Source of the DNA: Capitulum mitella
Lineage: Eukaryota; Arthropoda; Thecostraca; Pollicipedomorpha; Pollicipedidae
Assembly (NCBI GenBank): GCA_030062745.1
Contig: CP099839.1
Coordinates: 43,784,796-43,848,795 of the forward strand
Reading direction: 5' to 3'
DNA length: 64,000 nt
Shown: positions 1 through 11,535 of the stretch, in pieces
Numbering within the stretch: the first letter of the stretch is position 1
Layout of the letters: the number at the start of each line of letters is the position of its first letter
The notes under the pieces: model-generated
Database searches by the model: none
Seen by the model: only the letters and a program-made list of their open reading frames with translations
Told to the model about the DNA's origin: nothing
Translations under genes and position numbers: made by a program

Positions 1-3000
1 ACGAGTCCGGCGGCAAGGATGCGCCATCCTCCGAGAAGACGGCTACCAAGGTACCTCTCATTGCGGAGAAGCCTCGGAAGAGCCTGCTGAGACCAGAGTG
101 GGAGGAGGCGCGGCAGAAGCGAAAGGTAACCGCTGTGAAACACGGTTCCTTATCTTTGAGGAATTCGTGTGCTTGGTTGCCGTTGATTGTTAAATATTCG
201 TCGATTTTGAGCCAAGTTTCCTGATTTTCGTCGTTCATGCGCCTCCAGACGGCGGTTCGCCGCATGCACCCGGTGCCTGGCGAGTCGCCTCTGCTCACGA
301 GCCGCCGATGTCTCTCAGCAGGCGGCTGCTCGGGCCGGCCCAGGCGAGGGCTACGAGCCTGGCTACGGGCGTCACATGTCCATGCTGGAGCCCGACTACG
401 AGGAGTACGACGAGGAGATGGCCGGCATGGGCCACCAGCGCTTCAAGCGGCGCCGCATGGACCGGACCATGCACAAGTCGCCCGCCATCTGCAGCTACTT
501 CATGCAGGGCAAGTGTCAGAAGGTGAGTGACACCGCCGGTCTTCTACTAGGTGTGCCAAAACGCATTTTGGCTCCGCACTGCTGTTATCTGCTGTGTCCG
601 TTTTATCCATCTTCTGTAATCCGCCGTTAAAATTCCATGTGTATTTCATATGCTCCCATGTATATATGTACACTGTACGCTTCCGAACTCTCAGGGCTTC
701 GTCTACGGAATTTTGGCGGGGGGGGGGACAGGCCTTCCGACCTGGTATTCCAGTAGCACCTACCTACTATGGGGGGGCAAAAATGGAAACACGAAGATTT
801 GCATACATCTTAATGTGGCCCCTAGGAGCAAGATTGTGTTGCATTGTCTAGAATGGTTCACTACGCGGGACTCGCGTTTTTTAAACCTGGCGTTTTTGGC
901 CTTGAAACTGATCTTTTTCACGATTGACCCTCTTAATCGTTTAAACCACACTAACCATATGTTTTGATCCCCGCCAGTTCAAACGTGGCCATGCATTTTG
1001 CTCCAGATGGCCTCGTTGACCTTTCGGTGCAGTTTGCGGTTCAAAGACGTACCAACAGAAACATTTTTATTAAAGAAGTGGGGCCAAGTCCGTTGGACCA
1101 TGTTGTTAATGCATCGTTCAGAAGATAAACTCGAACTAGGTAACAATGGCTGCTACATAATACACATGATAACCGCATGCGGCAAGAAGCAAGGAATATC
1201 TTACAATAACATCATTTAACATGATGCAATTTGTTTACAAAACTGGCCCCATAGCTATGCACGACTTCATCGAGTTTTGCTTTACCACGTCTTTTTCATG
1301 CAGTGCTACAGTCAAAGTTAACTTTCGCGAAACTCAGAGGAAAACACCCCATTCTGGTCAGGCCAATGACACATATCACTATGTTGCTGCAATGCTTGAC
1401 GGGCTGTGTTTTTTTGGGGGGGGGGGACGCTAGGAACACCTAAATGATTTGCAGGTACAATTTTAGGTCTCCTGGGCGAGACTATGTTCCTATGGTGTTC
1501 CGAACTTCCCAAGACACTAGCCTCTGCAGAGTCAGTATGTGAATGATTACGAAGGTAGAGGTTGTTTCGTGAGAGATAAGGATCTCTTTGCAATGATGCA
1601 AAGGGATGCGAAACATTGCTGCTTGCAAGTACAAGACTGAAGACATCTACACTTCACGTCATGACGAATAAAGTTTTATATGCAGCACTAGAACAATTAC
1701 AGGAAAAATCAATAATGGTATAGATAAGACGACGAACGAATGAATGGTGCTTGCAAGAAGAAGACTGTAGACATGTACACTCCAGTTTTGTGACCAGTAA
1801 ACCAAGCCCTCCATTGACTGGGCAGGGATTTAACGCCCCCCCCCCCGCACACTTTTTGGATGTCTCCCAAACGAATAAACGGAGAGTCTTGAAATTTTTC
1901 CTTACCCATTCTTGAATTTTTGGTACCCATTCTTGAATTAATTGCGCACATACTGACGAAAATTTGGAAATGAGGTCATCTTAGGTCACGTCGTAATGAC
2001 GTCTTAAAGACATACATGTTTTACGTTTTGACGTCCAATTTTACTTCTCCGCCATATTGTCGGTGCTTTTACAATATATGGTGTGGGTTCCATGTCAGCA
2101 AGAGCTAAAAGTGTCATATGGAGCATCCCTGACCTCATGCTCTCTCATCCTGGGTCAAGTATGTATTTTGCACTTTCCTGCTCCAGTGAGAATACATTTT
2201 AGCAGAGGAACTAAATGAATTGATTTCTGGACACGGCGAGATAGATTATCAGTATTTTTTTGCACCATATTGCACGTACAACTTGCACACCAGCGTCTCC
2301 AACAGCGCAACATTTCTTGCAGTATGACCTTTGGCGGGTTTATGCAAATTTCAACGTAGCGAGTAAACTGGTGCCGTACGTTTGACGTTCTGGGTCACCG
2401 GTGCGGAGATTTCGGCCTTGATAACGCTGGGCAACATTCCGTGAAAATGTGCATTATGTGACTAATTGACTTGAAGGGTCAACCAGAGGTGGCAGATGGA
2501 GTTCACTAGCGTGCTTGTGCTCTTCCGAGTTCAGAATTACGGAATGTTGCTATGTTGCATGTGCACGGTAATTCAAGCCTGTTCTTGTGCCCAAAGCTAC
2601 TTTCATGTGTGTTTCTTTTTAGAATGTCTGTGTCAGATGGGCCGCAAAAAAATGCAATGCATGACCCTTGATCACAGACGTGAAATTTGACCCGGTATAT
2701 GACCTCGGCCTTTGATGACCTTGGACCAGGTATCACTGAGAATATGAGATGAAGCTGCCAGAAACATATGGTAATAGATGCGGGAAGCGGGGGGGGGGGG
2801 GCACCCCGCCCAGGTTTTCCGAAGCTTAACATTGACCCTGTGGGCGTTGACTGGGAAGAATTGACCCAAGATGCTTCTTTGCTCCCCCATCTGTTGAGGA
2901 GTTCCGGCGACCCTGCATATGGTCACGCCAACGTCATTTGCCATCTGCTTTTCATTGCGATTAGGCAACTCTGGAGAAAAGGGCTTCTTTTGGGTATTTA

Positions 3001-6000
3001 CCCTGATCTGTGACGTCATCAGTGACCAGAGGAAAAAATCGATGTCACAGGACTGCACGGTTCGACACTATAGATTGATGTTTGAATCAGCCCAGTGGGG
3101 CAGTTGGTTCTGGGAGGAGGCGTTAAACGCGTCTCGCCCCCCCCCCCACTTCCTGGGGTATTTCGTCACCTTCCGGTCAGTGGAAGGTGACGAAATACCC
3201 CACTCATTGCTGGGTTGAACAGAAGTTAGCATTACGAGATTTGTCAGAAATTACTTTTTTAGTCTCTTTAAGCTAAAAGTCCCATTCCTTCTTTCATGTG
3301 ACAGGGTTGTATAACGTTCTGCCCTTCCCGTCGTAACGTTCTGTCACGTATTGGACGACTCCCCCACCCTCTCCCAGCGTTACATGACTTTCGGACCTCC
3401 CTTTATGACCTCAAACGCATGAGATTCGATTGAAAATTCCTCAAGATTAGACTCGGACTCATACGCCGACTTAGACAGGACGAAGTCAGAACCAGATGTG
3501 GTTTAAGAATACGTTCATCCCAAATTACAGTTGCCTTCAGGTACATTAAACTTCAGAGTAATGGCAAAGAGACGAATAACACGGATGGAACCATACTGAC
3601 ATCTGAGCATAGCGGGCGATCCCGTTGTGATGGGGCCTGAACCCCCTTCCCCCCAGTATCCAGGGATTTTAACCGTAGGCCTTTGACAGTGACTGGAAAG
3701 AAATGATCTGAAAACCTATGTGGACCCCTCCTCCCAATCATTTTCGAAAATGATTACATCTTACCTCTTAGCTCATGTCAACCCTTGTAATCAGCGTTGA
3801 TTTAAGTGTATGTTAGGCTCAGACAATTTTCATTTTTATGGAAAAGTGACATACCCTGAGTTCTGTTTTTGTGTCTGGTATAGTGCCAGCATTATTTGCA
3901 TAAGGTTTCTTTCTACCACCACATGGTAGAAATATGAAATAACGACAAATTAGAAAAGCAGGCTAGGCTAGGAAGAGGTCATCTTTATGCATGTTCGTGA
4001 TCTTGCTCACGCCTGTATATTTACAGCGTACAAAATGTAAATACAGTGGTCGTAGTACGCAGCAATCTTGTTTATTTGTGAGTTTGGACGCACAGCCTGT
4101 TGGGCTTAGGCGTCCATTGCCAAAGAGCAACATTTCATTTTCAAGGCAAAAATGCATGATTGAACAAAGGCCAGTCCTTCGGAAGGAGACCACTGAGAGA
4201 AAGGACAGACCTGATTTCCTGGGTCTGGCAGAATAAAAGTGTTTTTATAGACCGTTTTTTCTTTGCGTCTGACGTATTATGTACCCAGTCCTTTTCCCCT
4301 CATATTTCAACCACGTTGTTTTGGGTTTTTTCTCTCCGATGTAATCGCAGGATAAAAAATGTGACCAGCATATTTCATTTGAATACGCTACTATTCAAGG
4401 GCACGAAAATGTGATGAAGCATTTTTTGCACGGGCTGCGCGTGGGGAAAAATCGGATTTCTCCTCTGAAAATCCTGCATTTGCTGTACTAGCACACATAC
4501 TTTATTTACTTAATAACGCTGCGTTTGTATATACTACCACTTTTGATGCAAGCATAAACGAAAAAAACGGATGGACGAGGCATTTTTCCAGTGACTTCTG
4601 AAAAATGGCAAAAAATGGCATCTAAAGAAATGTTAAGTTTCCGCAAAAAAACGTAGATATTAGGTTTTATGACTTCAAACATTCTCACTGCCCCTGCCCC
4701 CTTCTGTTTTGTCTTGAACGGTGGGGGGGACACTGGTGACTCCACTGCGGGCCTGAGCCCCCGAGTTAACATGTTACACGAGGCCCTGCAAACCCTTGTA
4801 AGCACATAGCACTGCACAATGTAATGCACGCATATCAGACATGTTCTATTTTACAAATTCCCTCGTCCCGCGATTCAGTGGTCCACTCAGCAGGCTTGTA
4901 CTTGACTTCGAATAGGTTCGAATGTTTTTTGAATTGATTGGGTAACGTCACACAGTTGCCGTGAATCAGAATCAGAATCGATTCAACTGAAAACTGTAGT
5001 GAATCAGAATCAGAATCGGGTCGCTGACGTGGTGCAGTTCAGTCATTTGGTCATCAGTGAATCAGAATTAAAACATTTCACCTTTTTTAAAAGCCGCTGT
5101 GAATCAGAATCAGAATAAACTTCCAGCTTGGTGAATCAGGAGGTGAACTGATCCACTTGGGTTGAATCGAGGTCAAGCCTGTTACCCAGTTGACTGCGAA
5201 TACGAAGATACTTTAAACCGTCTTAACCGTCTTAAAGAAGATACTTTAAACCGCCTTTTAAGAACCACAGTGCCATTTAAAGGAAAGCTGTTTTGATTTG
5301 TGCTTTATGTCAGCTCATGCTAGATATTACTGAACAAGCTGAGACATGCTTGTGCACGACGTGCTGTCATCTCGCGTATCACCACGCCATTGGTCCACGA
5401 CACATACTTTCAGCGTAAGACATTGTTGTTAAATTGGTTGTGTTTGCAGGGACGAATGTGCTCGTTTTCTCATAACGCCATCCCGCCGAGGAAGATGGAG
5501 CTGTGCAAGTTTTACCTTATGAACTGTTGTGCCAAAAAGGAGAAATGCCTCTACTTACACAAGGGATTCCCCTGCAAGTTCTACCAAACGGGCGCCAAGT
5601 GTTTCGTCGACGAGAAGTGCAAATTCAGTCACGAACCACTCACCGATGTTACTAGGTCCATCCTGCTTAAGGTGAGATTACAAGATATTGCTTTTTAGAC
5701 GCGCTTCACGTATGACCGGTTTGCTTTGCTGCTAGTTCCGATTCCGCTCAGATTTGTCAGTATATTTATTGGGAGTTCATAATTGGAACAATAGATGGCG
5801 CTGCGCTTCACGCTTTAATTTGTTCTCGATAGATGTAACTTCTCATATCTCTCCTGACCTCGCTCGTTATTTGTCTCTCCTCTTGATACACTTATATGAT
5901 AAATGAACAGCTGTCTGGCTAATAGTTAAAGGTTTTCTGTGCAACCGATTTTCATTTCATTTTGCAGCAGCGCCGTTGTTTTTATGTCGCTGCGGATCCT

Positions 6001-9000
6001 GTGGTAGTAGAGAACTCCTCGCATATCCTCCAGTCACGTTATCTTGCTTGTTTTTTTAAGCTTTACTTTGGATTTCATAAAGATGACACGTTCCTGAGTG
6101 GGAAGCACCATGAGTTTGTCTGTCACTGGCAGCATCTGGAGACAGCACCCAAGGAGATCCTGGGCGATTTTCCTCGGATGGCGCGGCCAGACGCCCAGCT
6201 GGTTATCGAGTCGGCAGCCTCCAAACGCGAGCAGGACGAGGAGCCTAACTTCACCTTCCCCAACATGGAGCAGACCAGAGAGGCTCACTTGGGTAGGGAC
6301 GATTTTCACCTGCGCGTGCTTACCTCTCGCGAGTTCTTTCGACGTGGAGGCCGTTCTTTGTTCATTGTGATAGGGTGGGGAGTGGATTCAGGATTTTTCT
6401 GGTTGATGGTTAAAAATCCCGTGCATAGTTGCTGAAATTTTCTTTTGTCAACACTTCCGTTCTCCGTTTTAGTGGCATCGTAATCGGCCCCAGCTATTTC
6501 CACCGGAGTCTTTGGAATTATGCTGCATGATTCTTTTTAATGGGTGTTCCACACCCGGCTATAGCGGGAACTCCCGGCACTTTACTGTTAGTTCCAGCGC
6601 ACAGTGTCAGCTGATACACTTCAGTGCCGTTCTCTGCGGCACAACACGGTAAATGCTGCCTTTTGGAATTGCCTTATTCGGAGCATTGCAACAGGCGCTA
6701 GTGAGCTGAAGATGACGTGTCGCAGATCTTCATGGCGTGTTCCTCCGCTTCCAGTGAAGAGCTCGTTCGATCCAAGGAACCTGGAGAACGACCGGAGCGT
6801 GAGGCCGCCTGACCGACATGATTGGTCCGGTCCGGACCGATCGGACCGACACGACTGGTCCGGTCCGGAGCGCGCCGAGTGGTCCGGCGGTCCGGAGCGG
6901 CCGGACCGGGCCGACTGGGCCAGTCCGGAGCGGTCCGAGCGGCCCGACAAGGCCGAGCGGCGCCGCGACTCGGCCGCCAGGGAAGAGGAGCGCCGCGAAC
7001 GCCGCGAGCGGCGCGCTCAGGAGAAGCGCGAGCGCGAGGAGCGCCGCCAGCACCGGCACCACCGGCGCGAGCGGGGCAGTTCGGAGCGCGACCGCGACCG
7101 GGACAAAGAGCGGGACCGGGACCGCTCGCCTCGCCACGACCGGCACGAGCGGCGGCGGCGGCGCGAGGAGCGGCGCGCCGCCCGCGCCGACGGCTCGGCC
7201 GAGCGCCAGGAGGTGCGCAGTCCGGCCGAGGCCGACCGACGGCAGGGCTCGCCGCCGCCGGTGCGGTCCGACGAGGAGGCGGCCGGCGAGCGGTCTCCGC
7301 TGCCAGAGCGGGCCGCCTCGCCGGGCGCCGGCGGGCCGGAGCCGGCCGGCGCCTCCGAGTCGTCCGACGGCCGCGACGCCGAGCCGCCCAACATGAGCTA
7401 CATCAACAGCCTGCCGGCCAGCCAGCGCCAGCTCTACCTGCGCATACACCAGCACCAGAAGGAGCACGTGCCCAGAGAGGTGAGGCGCCGCGCGCCGGCC
7501 CGGCCGCGCACGTCCGCTGCGGGTGGCGGATGGGGCTTACATGTCACTTCATTGTCGTCTGTGGTCATTTCCACCGTGTTATCGGTCATTGTCGCATCGC
7601 GTAACGTTCGAGTGTCCTACGCCGTAGAGCGGAAATTATCTAAAGGGCTGGAAAGTTTGAAAACTGACGAAGACACAACGGCCCTGTGATTGGTCGGCCG
7701 CCACAAAGTGCATGCCATTCCCATCACCAAGGCGCGTGCGCCCGTGTCGGGCAGGACACGCCGCAGCCGACAGAGGAAGACGACGACCGAGCCGCCGACG
7801 ACAACTGGTACTCGAGCGACGAGGAGGGCGCTCCGCCGCTGGCCGACGTCCTCAAGAAGATCTCCTCAGAGGTGGGTGGTGCTGGCTGGAGGACGCCTGC
7901 CGGAAATTGTCCCACGAAATCAGGCGCCCTGGCCATGGCTTTGGAAACGCTTACATTGGTTATCAGTACCTCCTGACGGGTAGCACCGACACACCCACGG
8001 GCGTACTGCTAAATTTTGCCGAAGTAGTTTGCTTTGCTTCACCGTCCCCCCCACGGACCCGTCATGCTTCATTCGTCGTTGTGTGTTGTCAAAGAGTAGT
8101 CTTTTTCTTTCACAGTACATCATTCGTCGGTAATTGAATGGTTCGCTGTTTTTGTTATGTCGTGTTAACCTGAGCAAACTGGAAGCACATTAGCTTTAAT
8201 ATGTCAATAATTTTTGATGTGGATGTGTGATTATGTTGGTATATACATTACAGTTTCAAAAATCGGACTGCTGTCTAATAGCTGTGTGAATTTTGTGACA
8301 CGGAGGTTTTAGGCCTTCCGCTGTCCTTAACACGTTGCATTCCAACTTTTTCAGACAAGTACCAAACAGGATGAAAAGCAAGATGCGGCAGGCATCATGA
8401 ACCCAGCTGATGCCATTAACCAGTTGCTGACTACAATAAGAAACACCACCAAAGATCGGAATCAGAGGTGAGGTTTGTTGGAAATTTGTAGCGCCTCGAG
8501 CCGTCGTATCGAACGGTGGAGTCTGAGGGTGTAATTGTTGTTGAATTTGGAAAATTTAATCCGTAAATTTCCGTTTTTCCGCATTCTTGTGTAGTCGTTG
8601 ACAGCTTAAAGGTGAAAAACCCGCAAATTTTCCTCTTTTATATCTGATGATCCTACTGAAAGGAGGTACAATAAGTTAATTCCTCGCTGTCTCTGCCAAT
8701 AACATTAAACTTAGAATGGCGTTGTTTGCCGAAATATTTCGTCAGTCTTTCATGTCGCCAGCTTCGCAGGCCTAACCGTGATTTAAACGTCTTGCCCGGT
8801 ACTGGACGGGTCCTGATCCGCGACAGGCGCGATCTGAGCCTGTCCCGGTCCGTGAGGCTGACCTCTCTCGGTGCGGACAGGTCGCCGGAGGGCGGTTCAG
8901 TTCGCCGCACCTCCGACCCGGACGACGCCCGGCCGCGCCGCTCCTCCCGCGACGACTGGGACGGCGACGGCGGCCGCGCACGCGACCAGCACGACCTAAA

Positions 9001-10564
9001 CGGCCGGACCGGGCTGGCCGCGGCGCGCGACGTCGACGAGCGCGACCAGTGGTCGCGGCCGCGCGGCGCCTGGCGCGACGAGGACGGCCAGGAGCGCCGC
9101 GAGCCGCGCGACTACTGGGACGGCGAGCGGCGCGACGCCAGGCCGGCCCGAGACGGCGCCGAGGCAAGCAGGAGTTCCGACGTCGACCTGCGAGACCCGA
9201 GGGCCGCGAGGGACGCGGACGCGCGAGAGCCCAGGGCCGCCGACAGCAACCTGCGAGATCCACGGGCACCGAGAGACGTCGATGCGCGGGATCCACGAGC
9301 GTTCGGTGATGTGGACTCTCAAGATTCTCGTGGTCATCGTGATGTGGATATCCGAAATCCCCGCGGTATGCGGGATGTGGATATTAGGGACCCTCGCGGC
9401 ACGAGGGATGTGGACATCCGAGATCCTCGCGCGGCGCGAGATGTAGATATCCGAGATCCTCGTGCGGCGCGGGATATGGACTCACGAGATCCTCGTGCGG
9501 CACGTGATGTAGACCCACGTGACCCTCGAGCAATGCGAGACGTGGACTCGCGGGACCCCCGAGCAGCGCGAGACGTCGACTCGCGGGACCCTCGAGCAGT
9601 GCGAGACGTGGACTCGCGGGATCCTCGAGCAGTACGGGACCCTCGGGCAAACCGAGACGTGGACTCGCGGGACCCTCGAGGCGCGCGAGATGTGGACTCG
9701 CGGGACCCGCGAGCTCGAGCGGCGGATCCGAGGCGGGCAGCGTCGGACTCCCAGGAGGCGAGATCCAGCCAGGACGTGGACCTGCGCCGGCCGGCCGGCA
9801 GTGCCACCTGGCCGGCGCCCGATACGGACCTGCGCGCGCACGACGTGGACCTGCGCGTGCAGGACCGGGACATGCGCGCGGCCGCCGCGCCCCGGCCCGC
9901 CTGGGACATGGCCGCCATGGACTTCGACAGGGACGTGAGCGACATGCCGCTGCCGTTCAAGCCGGTCGACTTCAAGCCGTGCGTCGAGATCGACGCGTCG
10001 GTGAACTCGCACGCGCCGATGGAGTGGGTGGTAGTGCACGTGACGGTGGAGAAGCTTGACTACCTGCTGCAGCGGTTCCGGCTGGCCGAGCCGGTGGCGC
10101 GCGTGGACCCGCGGCTGCGCGCGGCGCGCCGGCGCAGCTCGCAGGAGGAGAAGCCGCCGGCAGCGCGCGTCATCCCGACCGAGCCCGACCGCGAGTACGA
10201 GCAGCTGCTCAGCCAGGAGCGGGAGGAGCCGCGCTACCGGGAGCCGCGGCCGGACCCGCGCCGCGCCGCCGCCGCCGCAGCCGTCGCGCCGCTGCTCCCC
10301 AGCCCGCCGATGGTGCCGCAGGCGCTGCCGCTGGGCCGGCCCGGCTTCATGTACCCGCCCAACCTGCCGCCGCACGGCAAGCCCGGTCTGTTGGGCCTCA
10401 TGCCCGGCGTGCCCGGCCCGATAATGCCTGGCATGTACGCGCCCGGCCGGCCGCCGATGCCGCGCATGCCCGGCTACAGCGGCGGCGGTCCGTTCTGCGA
10501 TGGCCCGGCCGGCCGGGGGGCCCGCTCGCCGCTCGACGAGCGCTCCTTCACGCCTCCGATGTAG
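1..10564 (+). CDS. ZC3H4: ZC3H4/Suppressor-of-sable type triple CCCH zinc-finger protein, 5' partial
   Basis: Eight exons are visible: 1-125 (frame 3), 319-522, 5450-5671, 6133-6292, 6755-7479, 7755-7871, 8355-8467 and 8770-10564 (stop TAG at 10562). All junctions are GT/AG and every phase matches, giving 1152 residues; the start lies upstream of the window. Three fingers occur in a row: CX7CX5CX3H split by the 523-5449 intron, CX7CX5CX3H, and CX8CX5CX3H ending KCKFSHEPLT, the arrangement of ZC3H4/6/8 and Drosophila Su(s). Next come LLKHLETAPKEILGDFP, an Arg/Glu/Asp/Ser-rich tract (6755-7380), DDNWYSSDEE, an 11-residue repeat array, and the conserved EIDASVNSHAPMEW before a Pro/Met/Gly-rich tail. 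Family knowledge: ZC3H4 with WDR82 restricts unproductive nuclear transcription, and Su(s) acts on aberrant transcripts. The role here is inferred from homology. Confidence 0.92.
1834..3122 (+). mobile_element. dispersed repeat of about 1.3 kb (family 2, copy 1) in ZC3H4 intron 2
   Basis: This stretch matches 33942-34940 in the same orientation at many points: the ATGACGTC block (about 1995 and 34055), GGAGTTCACTAG (about 2499 and 34560), and the CAACTCTGGA...GACGTCATCAG block (about 2967 and 34846). TTAA lies at both apparent ends (1830-1833 and 3123-3126) and both ends carry C or G runs. Similarity may run past the right TTAA, so the ends are uncertain. No coding potential is seen. It is probably a non-autonomous DNA transposon. 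Confidence 0.55.
3154..3202. repeat. perfect 21-bp inverted repeat with 7-nt loop
   Basis: The arm at 3154-3174 (TGGGGTATTTCGTCACCTTC plus C) is the exact reverse complement of 3182-3202, with loop GGTCAGT between. It lies just beyond the right side of the family-2 repeat in ZC3H4 intron 2 and would form a stable hairpin in the pre-mRNA. It may be the terminal hairpin of that repeat. Confidence 0.8.
3203..5449 (+). other. rest of ZC3H4 intron 2, with GTGAATCAGAATCAGAAT repeats
   Basis: Nothing recognisable lies between 3203 and about 4955 apart from C/G runs near 3640 and 4725. At about 4961-5155 the motif GTGAATCAGAATCAGAAT or a diverged form occurs five times with irregular spacing, looking like a decayed minisatellite. 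The intron ends at the acceptor TTGTGTTTGCAG (5449) that joins the two halves of the first CCCH finger. Confidence 0.6.
9175..9720 (+). repeat. 33-bp in-frame repeat encoding R-D-V-D-x-R-D-P-R-A-x units
   Basis: Inside the last ZC3H4-like exon about 16 copies of an 11-residue unit, consensus RDVDSRDPRAA, run head to tail. The first units (9175-9305) are more diverged, and one unit near 9630 is truncated to RDPRAN. The period is 33 bp, so copy-number changes keep the frame. Each unit alternates acidic and basic residues. The middle copies are nearly identical at DNA level, which suggests recent expansion or homogenisation. Vertebrate ZC3H4 also has DPR-containing stretches, so the motif may be ancestral while the array is local. 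Confidence 0.85.
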
Positions 10565-10788
10565 GCGAGCGGCGGCCACGCCGGCACTGTGGGCTTTCAC
10601 GGGCGCACCAGGCTCACGACCGAGTGAACGACACTGGCGTGCGCAGCGCAGAGGTTACGGGCACTCGAGGCAGCGTGCTCTTCGTGGGGAAGAAGACGGA
10701 GAAGTGGACAGCATGGTCGCCACCACTCGCGTTTGTGACTCTTCTTGGTTCGCTGTATTATTTGTTGAATGTGCTGGAATACACCGCA

Positions 10789-10794
10789 AATAAA
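10789..10794 (+). promoter_or_regulatory. poly(A) signal AATAAA for the ZC3H4-like gene
   Basis: AATAAA lies 225 nt after the stop codon at 10564 and is the first consensus hexamer in the 3' flank, implying a short 3' UTR. It sits 17 bp from a hexamer on the opposite strand that could serve UROC1. Confidence 0.6.
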
Positions 10795-10810
10795 CCGAGA
10801 TGCCAAACTG

Positions 10811-10816
10811 TTTATT
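10811..10816 (-). promoter_or_regulatory. possible poly(A) signal AATAAA for UROC1
   Basis: TTTATT on the plus strand reads AATAAA on the minus strand, 720 nt downstream of the UROC1 stop at 11536. I saw no other minus-strand consensus hexamer between 10800 and 11535. If used, the two convergent genes end at almost the same place. Confidence 0.4.
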
Positions 10817-11535
10817 CAGCGTTCTTTATGACGGCACTCCAGTAATGTACTTTACTTGCGGACCCAAAACCAAAGCAGCGGAGCTGTTGGCCATTTCTGT
10901 CAGCGTATGTCGACTACTAAGGTGATTTGTAATTACTTGTGCCTTCAGGTCCTTGCGTCAAGAGAACTTGCTCGGATTAACACTAAAGCTAACCTGCATT
11001 AGTTAATACTCAGTAATTCTGGGCACTTACACGTATTGGAGCGGAGAGCGGCGATGCACTGCTAGCTTGGTCATGTATCGTGTACGCGACCTTCGAAAGT
11101 CCGCCGCCCCGGGATATGTGATAACGGCCAAGGGGGAAGGGGGCCGTCCCGGGACCTCCCTTGTACGGGAAAGCCAAAGACAAAATTTGACAAAACTTTC
11201 AGGAATCAGCATTCGAAGTCCATTGAGCGTTCTTGCCATTACGGTTATGAATTGGTATTGGTCGTGCAAGAAAAAACTAAATAAGCATTAACTAACACAT
11301 TCCCAGTCAAGGTGAGTAGAAGATGATGGCAATACTGGAACCCTGCCCCTCCCATCCAAGAAAATCTGGCTGCGCGCCTGCGTAGCGAACAATCCTCCGG
11401 TATCTATTGGATTTGTTATGACCGCACAGCTCTGCCACCAGGGACCGGGAGTTCCAGACGAGTCACCGTGAGAGACGAGTCACCCTCTCCACCAGACTGC
11501 CCTGGACTCGGCAACACCAGAGGCTCCAGATAAGG
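10817..11535. other. convergent intergenic / UROC1 3' UTR interval
   Basis: This space lies between the 3' ends of the ZC3H4-like gene and UROC1. It has no exon-like or repeat signal that I recognise. Part is probably UROC1 3' UTR if the hexamer at 10811-10816 is used. Confidence 0.5.

Noticed and set aside
6621-7604. Long open frames opposite and out of phase with the Arg/Glu-rich ZC3H4 exon
   Set aside because: GC-rich shadow frames. The conserved protein and splice phases select one frame.
8772-10600. Large minus-strand frames under ZC3H4 exon 8 (e.g. 9482-10600)
   Set aside because: Shadows of the GC-rich plus-strand exon; low-complexity Arg/His/Ala with no domain.
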